This document shows positions 18,510-28,058 of a stretch of DNA of 59,406 bases, in pieces (position 1 is the stretch's first letter; each line of letters starts with the position of its first letter). The stretch is from Rhizobium album (GTDB lineage Bacteria; Pseudomonadota; Alphaproteobacteria; Rhizobiales; Rhizobiaceae): the NCBI RefSeq assembly GCF_003122325.1, contig NZ_QFBC01000026.1, forward strand, positions 1 to 59,406, in the 5' to 3' direction. The notes under the pieces are model-generated. The model saw only the letters and a program-made list of their open reading frames with translations, was not told where the DNA came from and made no database searches. The position numbers and the translations under genes were made by a program.

Positions 18510-19442
18510 ATGAAACCGAAGATCTTCATCGATGGCGAACACGGAACCACGGGCCTGCAGATCCGCACGCGCATGGCCGACCGCCGCGATGTCGAACTTC
18601 TGTCGATCCCGGAAGCCGAGCGCCGCAATGCCGCCTTGCGGGAAGACCTGCTGAACAGCGCCGACATCGCCATCCTCTGCCTGCCCGACGACGCGGCGAA
18701 AGAGGCCGTCGGCATGTTGTCGGGCAACAACAAGGTGCGGATCATCGACACGTCGACGGCGCATCGTGTCGATCCGGACTGGGCCTACGGGTTTGCCGAA
18801 ATGGACAAGGCGCAACCGGCGAAGATCCGTGCGGCCCGGCTGGTCGCCAATCCCGGCTGCTATCCGACCGGCGCCATCGGCCTCCTCCGGCCGCTGCGTG
18901 CCGCCGGCCTGCTGCCGGCCGGCTATCCGGTGACGGTCAACGCCGTGTCCGGTTATACCGGCGGCGGCAAGCAGATGATCGCCCAGATGGAAGACCCGGC
19001 AAACCCGGACGCGATATCCTCGCCGCATTTCCTCTACGGCCTGCCCTTGAAGCACAAGCATGTTCCGGAGATGACGACGCACGGGCTTCTGAACCGAGCG
19101 CCGCTGTTTTCCCCTTCCGTCGGGCGTTTCCCGCAGGGCATGATCGTGCAGGTTCCACTGTTTGCCGGTGATCTCGGCGAGGATGCCACGCTCGAAAAGC
19201 TGCATGCTGCCCTTGCCGACCATTATGCCGGCCAGAACATCGTCACCGTCGTGCCGCTGGCCGAAAGCGCCGCGATGCCGCGCGTCGATGCCGTCGAACT
19301 GGCGGGCAAGGATACGATGAAACTTTTCGTCTTCGGCACGCCGGGCGGCGCGCACATCAACCTCGTCGCCCTGCTCGACAATCTCGGCAAGGGTGCGTCG
19401 GGTGCGGCCGTGCAGAACATGGACCTGATGCTGTCGGCGTAA
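18510..19442 (+). CDS. argC: N-acetyl-gamma-glutamyl-phosphate reductase (type 2)
   Basis: 310 aa, the short type-2 form. N-terminal NADP-binding [16 protein letters not shown], the catalytic cysteine in [14 protein letters not shown], and [14 protein letters not shown] are diagnostic. GGAG precedes the ATG. It reduces N-acetylglutamyl phosphate to the semialdehyde, third step of arginine synthesis. In rhizobia argC is typically near rpsI, as here. It ends at a strong bidirectional terminator shared with the convergent ctaA. Confidence 0.96.
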   Translation: MKPKIFIDGEHGTTGLQIRTRMADRRDVELLSIPEAERRNAALREDLLNSADIAILCLPDDAAKEAVGMLSGNNKVRIIDTSTAHRVDPDWAYGFAEMDKAQPAKIRAARLVANPGCYPTGAIGLLRPLRAAGLLPAGYPVTVNAVSGYTGGGKQMIAQMEDPANPDAISSPHFLYGLPLKHKHVPEMTTHGLLNRAPLFSPSVGRFPQGMIVQVPLFAGDLGEDATLEKLHAALADHYAGQNIVTVVPLAESAAMPRVDAVELAGKDTMKLFVFGTPGGAHINLVALLDNLGKGASGAAVQNMDLMLSA

Positions 19443-19446
19443 TACG

Positions 19447-19475
19447 AAGGCGGCCGCGACGGGGCCGCCTTTTTC
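19447..19475 (+). terminator. argC terminator (bidirectional with ctaA)
   Basis: An AAGGCGGCC/GGGCCGCCTT-type stem is followed by TTTTTC and lies between two convergent genes with only 35 bases between their stops. Confidence 0.9.
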
Positions 19476-19477
19476 TC

Positions 19478-20560
19478 TCACGAGCGCGGATATTCCCCGT
19501 AAAAGCCGCGCCAATGTGCGACGGCAAAGCCCAGAACCAGCAGCGCCCCGCCCTGATGCAGCAAGGCCCAGTGCAGCGGCACCTGCATCACCAGCGTGAC
19601 GATGCCGATTGCGGCCTGTGCTGTCACCAGCAGGAACAGCACGACGGAGCGGCGGGCATGCGTCGTCTGCGGCGCGGCCCGCAGAGAGCCGATCATGTGC
19701 AGCAGCACCAGCGCGAACAGCACATAGGCGCCGAGGCGATGGACGTATTGCACCGTCTTCGGGTTTTCGAACAGGTTGATGAAAGCAGGTTTCTGGATGA
19801 ACAGGTCACCCGGAACGATGGCGCCATCCATCAGCGGCCAGGTATTGTAAGCGAAGCCGGCATCGAGGCCGGCCACCAGCGCGCCGAGATAGATCTGGAA
19901 CATGGCAAAACAGGCAATAACCATCGCCATCGTCCGTGAACCGCCGGTCGGTGCCCGGTCGGCGCTGTGCGGTGAAAGCCCGCGCATGATCCACATGCAG
20001 CCGGCAAAGATCAGGCAGGCGATGACCAGATGCGTCGCCAGCCGGTACTGGCTGACATCGGTGCGCACGGCAAGCCCGGACGACACCATCCACCAGCCGA
20101 TGAACCCCTGGAAACCGCCCAGCGCCAGAAGGCCGACCAGCGGCCAGCGCAGCCGGCGCTCGATGCGCCCCGTTGCCCAGAAGAAGATCAGCGGCAGGGC
20201 GAAGACGACGCCGATGCCGCGTGCGAGCAGCCGGTGCGACCATTCCCACCAGAAGATCGTCTTGAACTCGTCGACCGTCATGCCCTTGTTGATTTCCTGG
20301 TACTGGGGAATACGCTGGTAGAGCGTGAATTCCTCGTCCCATTCCTCAGCCGACAGAGGCGGAATGACGCCGTGGATCGGTTTCCATTCGGTGATCGACA
20401 GGCCGGACTCGGTCAGCCGCGTCGCGCCGCCGACCAGCACAAGACAGAAGAGCGTCATCAGCACGACACCGAGCCAGATGCGCACGGCCAGGCGGCCGCG
20501 CGGCTGCCGTGCGTTGACGTCCAGAATGGGGCTTTCGTTTGCCGGATGTGAGACTGCCAT
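19478..20560 (-). CDS. ctaA: Heme A synthase (COX15/CtaA)
   Basis: 360 aa starting MAVSHPANESPILDV, with GAGGAA upstream; the longer frame to 20722 overlaps the divergent DUF2842 gene and is not used. About eight transmembrane helices; the paired heme-ligand histidines are seen in WWEWSHRLLARG, RLATHLVIA, YVHRLGAYVLF and WALLHQGGA. The RLTESGLSITEWKPIHG opening is a signature of the type-2 COX15 family. It oxidises the C8 methyl of heme O to give heme A for aa3-type cytochrome oxidase. Confidence 0.96.
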   Translation of the reverse strand: MAVSHPANESPILDVNARQPRGRLAVRIWLGVVLMTLFCLVLVGGATRLTESGLSITEWKPIHGVIPPLSAEEWDEEFTLYQRIPQYQEINKGMTVDEFKTIFWWEWSHRLLARGIGVVFALPLIFFWATGRIERRLRWPLVGLLALGGFQGFIGWWMVSSGLAVRTDVSQYRLATHLVIACLIFAGCMWIMRGLSPHSADRAPTGGSRTMAMVIACFAMFQIYLGALVAGLDAGFAYNTWPLMDGAIVPGDLFIQKPAFINLFENPKTVQYVHRLGAYVLFALVLLHMIGSLRAAPQTTHARRSVVLFLLVTAQAAIGIVTLVMQVPLHWALLHQGGALLVLGFAVAHWRGFYGEYPRS

Positions 20561-20690
20561 GATCTTCCTCGTTTCTGGCGGTTGATTTGCCTGACCCGCC
20601 TGTGCAAAACAAGGCCCAAGCCTTTGCGGCATCCCGTCGCGGCCGGTTTCGGGCGCTTCAATGGCCGCCGTTCCTGACGAAAGATAGACC

Positions 20691-20900
20691 ATGCCCCTTC
20701 GCCTGCGCAAATTCATCGGCACAATCCTGCTGATCGTGCTGGTTCTCGGTTACGCCCTGCTGGCGACGACCTTTGCCTCGCTGCTGCTCGGCCGGTCGCC
20801 GTGGTGGGTGCACCTTCTCTATTTCACGCTCACCGGCTTGTTGTGGATTCTTCCCGCCATGGTCCTGATCAAGTGGATGGCGGGGCCGATCAAGAAATAG
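20691..20900 (+). CDS. DUF2842 small membrane protein
   Basis: 69 aa with two transmembrane helices separated by GRSPWWVHLLYFT and a short basic tail MAGPIKK. It matches the DUF2842 family, which in alphaproteobacteria is a neighbour of ctaA. It may have a role in cytochrome oxidase or heme biogenesis, but this is only inferred from position. It is divergent from ctaA, with 130 bases between starts. Confidence 0.85.
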   Translation: MPLRLRKFIGTILLIVLVLGYALLATTFASLLLGRSPWWVHLLYFTLTGLLWILPAMVLIKWMAGPIKK

Positions 20901-21015
20901 ACCTCTTTAACCGTGCGATAACTGCATTATGCGGAAAAGACGGCCTGGCCGGTCGGCTTAAACCATTTTTCCGGCATCCCTGCCTAGCATCGCGCCACAA
21001 GCGCCAACGCCAGGG

Positions 21016-22266
21016 ATGTCCGCCGTGCAGCCAGACAGGATCGACCTATCGCCCATGGGATCGCAAGAAAGCACCATGCCGGCTGCGCCGCAGGGCGCGA
21101 GCGGACCGACGCTGCCGATGATAGTCGAGGTCCACCACCGCATGGAGCCGCTGGAGCGTGAATGGCGCAGCCTAGAACGCAACAACGGCAACTCGCTTCA
21201 CCAAGGGTATGACTGGTGCGCGGCCTGGATCAAAACCCACGACACGCAACCGGCCATCGTCCGCGCCACCGATGGCGACAAGACGCTTTTCATCCTGCCG
21301 CTCGAAATCGTCCGCCACAACATGGTGCGCACGGCGCAATTCATCGCCGGCCGTTTCAGCAACATCAACACCGGCCTGTTTTCGCCCGAGTTCCGAAGCC
21401 TCACGGATGAAATCACAATGCGGTCGATCGGCGGCCGGCTGATCGAAAGCCTCAGGGACAAGGCGGATATCGTCACCTTGCGGAATGTGCCGCTGCTGTG
21501 GCGCGACGAGCCCCACCCGTTTCGATACCTGCCGTCGATCGTCAACCAGAACCACGCCTTCCAGCTGCCGTTGCTCGAGACCTTCACGGCGACGATCGCG
21601 CAGTTGAATGCCAAGCGGCGGCGCAAGAAATTTCGCTCACAGGTCAAGCGGCTGGAGGTCTCGGGTGGTTTCGACCACATCGTCGCCCGAACGCCGGTGG
21701 AACGCAGCGCACTGATGGAATTGTTCTTTCAACAGAAAGCGGTGCGGTTCAAGGCGCTCGGCCTGCCCAATGTTTTTCACGCGCCGGAAACGCAGGCCTT
21801 CTTCCACCTGCTGCTGGAAACGGATGGCGGTGGCCGGGACACGCCGCTGCAACTGCATGCGATCAGGCTGAAAGGCGAGCATGAGGGAAAGATTGCCGCC
21901 ATTGCCGGCCTGTCGCGCAAGGGCGATCACATCATCTGCCAGTTCGGCTCGATCGACGAAAGCGTGGCGGCCGAGGCGAGTCCGGGCGAACTGCTGTTCT
22001 GGCTGATGATCGAGCAGGCCTGCGCCGAAGACGCTACCCTGTTCGATTTCGGCATCGGCGACCAGGGCTATAAACGCAGCTGGTGCCCGGTGGAAACGGT
22101 GCAGCACGATATCCTGCTACCGATCAGCGCCGTCGGGCGGTTTGCGGTGGTGGCGCAACGCGGCGTCACGCGGACCAAGGCCGCCATCAAGGGCAATCCG
22201 CGCGTCTATGCGCTGTTGCAGCGGCTGCGTGCCAAGACAGGCCCTTCGGAAAGCACCGACGACTGA
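21016..22266 (+). CDS. GNAT-fold acyltransferase (CelD/BcsL-like), polysaccharide cluster
   Basis: 416 aa if the first ATG is used; it lacks good Shine-Dalgarno spacing, and ATGs at 21055, 21076 or 21118 are possible. It belongs to the BioF2-like/FemAB acetyltransferase superfamily: NGNSLHQGYDWCAAW near residue 55-70, a central KRRRKKFRSQVKRLE, and the C-terminal ATLFDFGIGDQGYKRSWCPV motif that closes the acyl-CoA pocket. Members acetylate or otherwise acylate surface polysaccharides. Position at the head of the export/glycosyltransferase cluster supports that. It converges with the co-polymerase gene, with 16 bases between stops. Confidence 0.82.
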   Translation: MSAVQPDRIDLSPMGSQESTMPAAPQGASGPTLPMIVEVHHRMEPLEREWRSLERNNGNSLHQGYDWCAAWIKTHDTQPAIVRATDGDKTLFILPLEIVRHNMVRTAQFIAGRFSNINTGLFSPEFRSLTDEITMRSIGGRLIESLRDKADIVTLRNVPLLWRDEPHPFRYLPSIVNQNHAFQLPLLETFTATIAQLNAKRRRKKFRSQVKRLEVSGGFDHIVARTPVERSALMELFFQQKAVRFKALGLPNVFHAPETQAFFHLLLETDGGGRDTPLQLHAIRLKGEHEGKIAAIAGLSRKGDHIICQFGSIDESVAAEASPGELLFWLMIEQACAEDATLFDFGIGDQGYKRSWCPVETVQHDILLPISAVGRFAVVAQRGVTRTKAAIKGNPRVYALLQRLRAKTGPSESTDD

Positions 22267-22282
22267 GGCTGGTCAGGCGGCC

Positions 22283-24490
22283 TCAGGCCGCCTTGTTCTG
22301 ACGTCCCGCCTGCGGCAGTTCGCCCGACAGGAAGACGAGGTCGCCGAAACCGGCCTTTTCGAAATCGCCGACGACCGTCATCATCAGGTCCTCGGTCGGC
22401 TGCGGGATCGACAGGATGATCTCCGCCTTCCGGGAGCCCAGCAGACGCGCCACTGCCGGCGCCGGAGCAGGGCCGCATTCGACGAGGACGAGATCGTAGA
22501 CCTCGGACAGCGAGTCGATCACCATCGACAGCCGGTCGGCTGCCCGCATGGCCTTGCGGATGTCGGCGCCGCCCTGCGGGATCAGGTGCACTTTCGAGGC
22601 GCGGTCCGAATGGATCGTGTCGGCGAAAGCCACCTCTCCCGTCAACAGGTTGGTGATGCCGGCCAGGCCGGTCGACGACGCCATCAACCGCGTCGGCCAT
22701 GCCGAGCCGGTCAAATCGATCAGGATGACGCTCTGGCCGCTCTCGGAAATCTTGCGGGCAAGATGCACGGTCGCTTCCGAGCCGTCGTCGCCCGTCGGCG
22801 AGATGCTGACGGCGATCAGCGGCATGCGCTCAGCCAGGAACGCTGCAACGGTATCCAGGGAATATTCGTTTTCCGTTGCGGTCGCCGCGGCAGGTTCATC
22901 CGCTGTCTCGGGTGCTACCGGCTGCAAGGCGAGCAGGCTCTGCGCGACATTGGTCGTTGGCGCCGGGTTTTCACGCCTGACAGCCGGTTTTTCCCCGGCC
23001 TGCGCCGGTTGCACCGGTTCTTCTGCCACGATCACGTCTTCCTGCCTCGCCGTGACGACGGTTGCGGTCGCACCGGTGACGACAGGTCGCAATGCCCGGC
23101 CGCTGAAAAGCTCCATCAGCATGATGACCACGGCGCTGACGACGAGCGCCGCCATGGCCGCGACGATGACGATCGGGACAACTTTCGGGAAATACGGTTC
23201 CTGCGGCAGGATCGCACGCGAGATGATGCGCGCATCCGCCGGGCTGGACCCCTTGTCGATGCGGGAAGCCGCCTCGCGGTAGCGGGAGAGATAGGTTTCG
23301 AGCAGCTGACGCTGGGCAGCAGCCTCGCGTTCCAGCGACTTCAGCTCCACTTCTTCTCCGCCGGCCCGGGCGGTATCCGCCTTGGCGACGTTCAGCTGCT
23401 GCAGCAGCTGCTGTTCGCGCAGCTGCGACACGCGTGCTTCGTTTTCCAGGCTGGAGAGGATTTTCTGTGTTTCCCGCTCGCGCTGCGCGCGGATATCGGC
23501 CAGTTGCGCCCGCAGGCCCTTCAGGCGCGGATGCCCCTCGAGCATCGAGGTCGACAGATCGGAAATCTGCGCCTGCACCGCCGATTCGCTTTCCTTCAGC
23601 CGCTGGATCATCTGGGAACCGACGACATCGGTCAGCGTGTCCAGAGAACGGCCGTCCTTCAACGCGGCACGCACGCTCTGCGCCCGCGCTTCCGCCGTCG
23701 CACGCTCGCCGCGCACCCGGGCCAATTCAGCGGAAATGTCGGTAAGCTGCCGGTTGGCGAAAGTGCCGCCCTGCTCCTCGCCGACCAGCAGCAGGTCGCG
23801 GGAGGCGCGGTAGTCGGCGACCTTCTTTTCGGCGTCGCGAACCTTTTCGCGCAGGTTGGCGATTTCCGGCTCCAGCCAGCGCGTCGCGTCGGAATTGGAA
23901 TCGAGCTTGGCGCCGCTCTGCAACGCCAGATAGACGTCGACGATCGCGTTCGGCACCTCTGCCGCCAGCTTCGGATCCTTGGAGGTGAACTGGATACCGA
24001 TCACCCGGGATTTTTCCACCTGGTAGACGACGAGCTTCTCGGTGAATTCCTTGATGACGCGTTCTTCCGGCAGCAGGTCCAGCGGGTTCTTCTTCAGCCC
24101 GAAGAGCACCATGACATCGGAAAGGATGGAAGGATTGACGGTCGGATCGAACTCCTCGCGCTCATAGAGCTTCATGTCACGCGCCACCTGCTTGATCAGG
24201 TCGACGGATTGCAGCACCTGCACCTGGCTGGCGATGTTCAATTCGTCGAGCAGCGGCTGGTTTTCCGGCGTGGCGCCCTTTTCGGCGCCGGTATAGGCCG
24301 GCGTGCGCTGTTCGATGAGAATGCGCGTCTCGCTGCGGTAGGTCGGCGAGATCAATTGCGCGGCGCCGAACGCCAGCGCGGCGGCGGCGGCGGTGATGAG
24401 CAGCACCCTGCCCTTTCTCTGCCAGATCGCGCCGAACAACTGGCCGAGATCGATATCCACATCCTGCTGGTGATTGTTTACGCTCGCCAT
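22283..24490 (-). CDS. Polysaccharide co-polymerase (Wzz/GumC-type) with degenerate kinase domain
   Basis: 735 aa from the ATG at 24490 (GGAG upstream). N-terminal helix (LLITAAAAALAFGAAQL) and a second helix near residue 440 enclose a large periplasmic coiled-coil region (alanine/glutamate heptads, PxxP-like IFPKVVP after it): the Wzz/PCP-2 layout. The C-terminal cytoplasmic BY-kinase-like domain lacks a Walker A motif: where GEGKST is expected the sequence reads SPTGDDGSEATVHLAR. There is no tyrosine-rich tail. It probably controls chain length without kinase activity. It is encoded opposite to the rest of the cluster and divergent from the export lipoprotein gene. Confidence 0.88.
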   Translation of the reverse strand: MASVNNHQQDVDIDLGQLFGAIWQRKGRVLLITAAAAALAFGAAQLISPTYRSETRILIEQRTPAYTGAEKGATPENQPLLDELNIASQVQVLQSVDLIKQVARDMKLYEREEFDPTVNPSILSDVMVLFGLKKNPLDLLPEERVIKEFTEKLVVYQVEKSRVIGIQFTSKDPKLAAEVPNAIVDVYLALQSGAKLDSNSDATRWLEPEIANLREKVRDAEKKVADYRASRDLLLVGEEQGGTFANRQLTDISAELARVRGERATAEARAQSVRAALKDGRSLDTLTDVVGSQMIQRLKESESAVQAQISDLSTSMLEGHPRLKGLRAQLADIRAQRERETQKILSSLENEARVSQLREQQLLQQLNVAKADTARAGGEEVELKSLEREAAAQRQLLETYLSRYREAASRIDKGSSPADARIISRAILPQEPYFPKVVPIVIVAAMAALVVSAVVIMLMELFSGRALRPVVTGATATVVTARQEDVIVAEEPVQPAQAGEKPAVRRENPAPTTNVAQSLLALQPVAPETADEPAAATATENEYSLDTVAAFLAERMPLIAVSISPTGDDGSEATVHLARKISESGQSVILIDLTGSAWPTRLMASSTGLAGITNLLTGEVAFADTIHSDRASKVHLIPQGGADIRKAMRAADRLSMVIDSLSEVYDLVLVECGPAPAPAVARLLGSRKAEIILSIPQPTEDLMMTVVGDFEKAGFGDLVFLSGELPQAGRQNKAA

Positions 24491-24677
24491 ACCCGCACTC
24501 CGAATACTCGTTTGAAACAAGCGTAAAGGAACATGGTAACCCAACCGTTAAGAGCAAAAACGATGGGACCGGGCCGCGACCGCTGCTTTTTTCGAATTCC
24601 CCGCCCGGCATTTACCGAGCATTAACCCTAACGGATCGATAACAGCGACATACGAACCGAGTTGGAGCGGCCGACGG

Positions 24678-25253
24678 ATGTCATTCGCGAAGTCAAAACA
24701 TGTCATGGCACTGGTGTTCGCTGCATCCGCAGCGATCCTGCCGGGCTGCTCGACGTACAAACCGGCACCGAAGGCCTTTCACGAAGTGACGATCCAGCCC
24801 TACACGCTGGATGCCGGCGACCGACTGCGCGTCACCGTGTTCGAACAGGAAGGACTGACCAACACCTATACCGTCGACCAGGCCGGCTACATCGCCTTCC
24901 CGCTGGTCGGACAGATCCCGGCGCGCGGCCGCACGCTTCAGCAGCTGGAGGGCCTGCTCGCCCAGAAGCTGAAGCAGGGTTATCTGCGGGATCCGGACAT
25001 CTCGGTAGAGGTGGATCGCTACCGGTCCGTCTTCGTCATGGGCGAAGTGGGACAGGCCGGGCAATATTCCTACGTGCCGGGCATGACCGTCCAGAACGCC
25101 ATCGCCATGGCGGGCGGCTACAGCCCCCGCGCCTATCAGGGGAATGCAGATATAACACGAAGAATAAACGGAGAAATTCTGACCGGCCGGGTCCCGATCT
25201 CGGACCCGCTGATGGCCGGTGACACCATCTATGTCCGAGAGCGGTTCTTCTGA
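24678..25253 (+). CDS. Polysaccharide export outer-membrane lipoprotein (Wza/GumB-like)
   Basis: 191 aa. A lipoprotein signal ends in ILPGCST (lipobox Cys). It is followed by the Poly_export domain (LDAGDRLRVTVFEQEGLTNTYTVD, GYIAFPLVGQIPARGRT) and an SLBB repeat (VFVMGEVGQAGQYSYVPGMT). It is shorter than E. coli Wza (no C-terminal barrel helix), as in GumB/ExoF-type rhizobial proteins. It forms the outer-membrane part of the export channel with the co-polymerase encoded divergently. GT4 gene starts 6 bases downstream. Confidence 0.92.
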   Translation: MSFAKSKHVMALVFAASAAILPGCSTYKPAPKAFHEVTIQPYTLDAGDRLRVTVFEQEGLTNTYTVDQAGYIAFPLVGQIPARGRTLQQLEGLLAQKLKQGYLRDPDISVEVDRYRSVFVMGEVGQAGQYSYVPGMTVQNAIAMAGGYSPRAYQGNADITRRINGEILTGRVPISDPLMAGDTIYVRERFF

Positions 25254-25259
25254 CCGTCC

Positions 25260-26420
25260 ATGCAGACCCCCCATCGCCCGCTACGCATCCTCCACTGCTT
25301 CAGGTCCCCCGTCGGCGGAATTTTCCGCCACGTGCGCGATCTTGCGGAAGAGCACAGCAAGGCAGGCCACGAGGTCGGGATCCTCTGCGACAGCTCGACG
25401 GGCGGCAGCTACGAAGATCGGCTTTTCGATCAGATCCGGCCCTATCTGGCGCTCGGGCTGACACGGCTGCCGATCCAGCGTTCGGTAACGCCCTCGGACA
25501 TTGCTGCGCTCTGGCACAGCTACAAGGAGATCAAAAGTTTGCGGCCTGATGTTTTGCACGGGCACGGCGCCAAGGGTGGCGCTGTTGCCCGCATCATCGG
25601 CTCAGCCCTGCGGGTGAACAGGTATAGCGTAGCCCGCCTCTATTCGCCGCACGGCGGCAGCATGCATTTCGACCGGCGTTCGCTCGCCGGCCAGTTCGTG
25701 CTGCGCCTGGAGCGGTTCCAGGAAAGACTGACCGACGCCCTGGTCTTCGTCTGCAACTACGAGCAGAAGACCTATGAAGCGAAGGTCGGCAAGCCGCGCC
25801 CGGTGGCGCGGATGATCTATAACGGCATCGCCGACAGCGAGTTCGAGACCGTTCCGACCCGATCGGATTGCGTCGATCTCCTTTATATCGGCATGTTGCG
25901 AGACCTGAAGGGGCCGGACGTCTTCGTCGAAGCCTTCGCCGGGGCGGAGCGGCTTGTCGGCCGGCCGCTTTCCGCGCTGCTGGTCGGCGACGGCCCGGAT
26001 CGCGACCGGTACGAACAATTGATCGTCCAGAGCGGCCTCGGCCGGCGTATCCATATTCTGCCGGCGATGAAGGCGCGCGATGCGTTCACGATGTCGCGCA
26101 TCGTCGTCGTGCCGTCGCGGGCCGAATCCATGCCCTATATCGTGCTGGAGGCGCTGGCCGGCGGCAAGACCGTCATCGCCTCACGTGTCGGCGGCATTCC
26201 GGAAGTGCTGGGAGTGGAAAGCCAGGCACTCGCCGCGCCCGGCGACCCCGGCGATCTCGCCCGCATCATGGCGACGGCGCTGACCACGCCGGGCTGGCAT
26301 GATGCCGTCATGCCGCGGCCGGAAGCCTTCAAGGCGGCCTTTTCCGCCAAGGTGATGGCGGAAAACGTGCTGAAACTGTACGGCGAGTTGCTCGGGGACG
26401 ATCAGCCTTCACCCCACTGA
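25260..26420 (+). CDS. Glycosyltransferase family 4
   Basis: 386 aa with two Rossmann domains. N-terminal acceptor domain: LRILHCFRSPVGGIFRHVRDLAEEHSK (shortened: GGIFRHV loop) and VLHGHGAKGGAVAR. C-terminal nucleotide-sugar domain: LLYIGMLRDLKGPDVFVEAF, LLVGDGPDR and the ESMPYIVLEALAGGKTVIAS segment with the EX7E-type glutamates. It is a retaining transferase adding one sugar to the lipid-linked repeat at the cytoplasmic face. The substrate is unknown. It follows the export lipoprotein by 6 bases. Confidence 0.92.
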   Translation: MQTPHRPLRILHCFRSPVGGIFRHVRDLAEEHSKAGHEVGILCDSSTGGSYEDRLFDQIRPYLALGLTRLPIQRSVTPSDIAALWHSYKEIKSLRPDVLHGHGAKGGAVARIIGSALRVNRYSVARLYSPHGGSMHFDRRSLAGQFVLRLERFQERLTDALVFVCNYEQKTYEAKVGKPRPVARMIYNGIADSEFETVPTRSDCVDLLYIGMLRDLKGPDVFVEAFAGAERLVGRPLSALLVGDGPDRDRYEQLIVQSGLGRRIHILPAMKARDAFTMSRIVVVPSRAESMPYIVLEALAGGKTVIASRVGGIPEVLGVESQALAAPGDPGDLARIMATALTTPGWHDAVMPRPEAFKAAFSAKVMAENVLKLYGELLGDDQPSPH

Positions 26421-26489
26421 CGGCTCAGCGTAAGCGTTTTTTAGGGCCTTTCTGGTATTCGCTATTCACTCGAGGGCAGGGTGAACGCG

Positions 26490-28058
26490 ATGAACCATTT
26501 TCACAGACCGGAAAACTTCGACCTTGAAGCCGTCCGGCGGAAGGTTTCCGAGATCCAGTCACGCGATCGCGCCGCGGCGACTGACGACGAAAATTCCGGA
26601 AGTCCCGAACTGAATTCGTTCGCCCGGCGCATCGCCGCCCAGTTCCGCGAAACCAGCTATTCGCCCAGCATGATCCTCGGGCAGATCAGGTTGCTGGAGT
26701 TTCTCGTGCTTTTCGCGATCGGCCTGGGCGTGCACACCTTCTACTGGGGCCGCGATGTCCTGGGGTCGCCGGTTTCGCTGGGCGTGATGGCGCTCGGGAC
26801 CGCGCTTGCCGTGCTCCTGCTGCAGATCGTCGATGCCTACCAGGTGCAATCCTTGCGCGGGCCGCTGCGCGCCCTGCCACGCATCCTCGGCGCCTGGGCG
26901 ATCTCGTTTGCCTTGATGGCGTTGGCGCTGTTCCTGCTGAAATCCGGCGACCAGTATTCGCGTCTCTGGTTCGTGACCTGGTTCGGTGTCGGTGCGGTCT
27001 ATCTCATCGTCGAGCGCAAATTGCTTGGCGACGCTTTTTGTCGCTGGGGCCGCAACGGCATCATGGAGCGGCGCGCCGTCATCATCGGCGGCGGCGATCC
27101 GGCGAAAAACCTCATCCGGGCGCTGGAACAGCAGCCGGACAACGATATCCGCATCTGCGGCATCTTCGACGACCGCGACGACAGCCGCTCGCCGTCGATG
27201 GTCGCCGGATACCCCAAGCTCGGCACCATCGCCGAACTGGTGGAGTTCGCCCGGCTGGCAAGCATCGACATGCTGATCATCTCGCTGCCGCTCAGCGCCG
27301 AAGGCCGCATCCTGCAGATGCTGCGCAAACTCTGGGTGCTGCCGGTCGATATCCGCCTGGCGGCGCATGCCAACAAGCTGCGTTTCCGGCCACGCTCCTA
27401 TTCGCATGTCGGCGCCGTGCCGATGCTGGACATCTTCGACAAGCCGATCCGCGACTGGGATTCCGTCGCCAAGCGCATCTTCGACATCACCTTCAGCCTG
27501 ATCGCGCTCGCGCTGCTCTGGCCGGTGATGATCGGCGCGGCGATTGCCGTGAAGGCGACCTCCAAGGGGCCGGTCTTCTTCATCCAGAAGCGCCACGGCT
27601 TCAACAACGAGATCATCAACGTCTTCAAGTTCCGCTCGATGTACACGGACATGGGCGATCCGACCGCCCGCAAGGCCGTCACCAAGGGCGACCCGCGCGT
27701 CACGCCGGTCGGACGTTTCATCCGCAAATCCTCGATTGACGAATTGCCTCAGCTCTTCAACGTGCTGCGCGGCGAACTGTCGCTCGTCGGCCCGCGTCCG
27801 CATGCGGTGCTGGCCCAGACGCACGACCGGCTGTTCGTCGATGTCGTCGAGGGCTATTTCGCCCGCCACCGCGTCAAGCCGGGCGTCACCGGCTGGGCAC
27901 AGATCAACGGCTGGCGCGGCGAAGTCGACAATGACGACAAGATCAAGTTCCGCACGGCCTATGATCTCTACTACATCGAGAACTGGTCGCTGCTGTTCGA
28001 CCTGAAAATCCTGTTCCTGACGCCGATCCGGCTGCTCAACACGGAAAATGCCTATTGA
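26490..28058 (+). CDS. Undecaprenyl-phosphate sugar-1-phosphate transferase (WcaJ type)
   Basis: 522 aa from the ATG at 26490, preferred over the GTG at 26481 on Shine-Dalgarno spacing. About four N-terminal transmembrane helices are followed by a Rossmann-like CoA-binding-type domain (AVIIGGGDPAKNLIRAL). A further helix at about residue 335 precedes the C-terminal bacterial sugar transferase domain (FKFRSMYTD, IRKSSIDELPQLFNVLRGELS, SLVGPRPHAV, KPGVTGWAQINGWRG). It starts the repeat unit by moving a hexose-1-phosphate to undecaprenyl phosphate. Its stop overlaps the next start by 3 bases. It corresponds in type to UppE/GmsA-class initiating enzymes. Confidence 0.93.
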   Translation: MNHFHRPENFDLEAVRRKVSEIQSRDRAAATDDENSGSPELNSFARRIAAQFRETSYSPSMILGQIRLLEFLVLFAIGLGVHTFYWGRDVLGSPVSLGVMALGTALAVLLLQIVDAYQVQSLRGPLRALPRILGAWAISFALMALALFLLKSGDQYSRLWFVTWFGVGAVYLIVERKLLGDAFCRWGRNGIMERRAVIIGGGDPAKNLIRALEQQPDNDIRICGIFDDRDDSRSPSMVAGYPKLGTIAELVEFARLASIDMLIISLPLSAEGRILQMLRKLWVLPVDIRLAAHANKLRFRPRSYSHVGAVPMLDIFDKPIRDWDSVAKRIFDITFSLIALALLWPVMIGAAIAVKATSKGPVFFIQKRHGFNNEIINVFKFRSMYTDMGDPTARKAVTKGDPRVTPVGRFIRKSSIDELPQLFNVLRGELSLVGPRPHAVLAQTHDRLFVDVVEGYFARHRVKPGVTGWAQINGWRGEVDNDDKIKFRTAYDLYYIENWSLLFDLKILFLTPIRLLNTENAY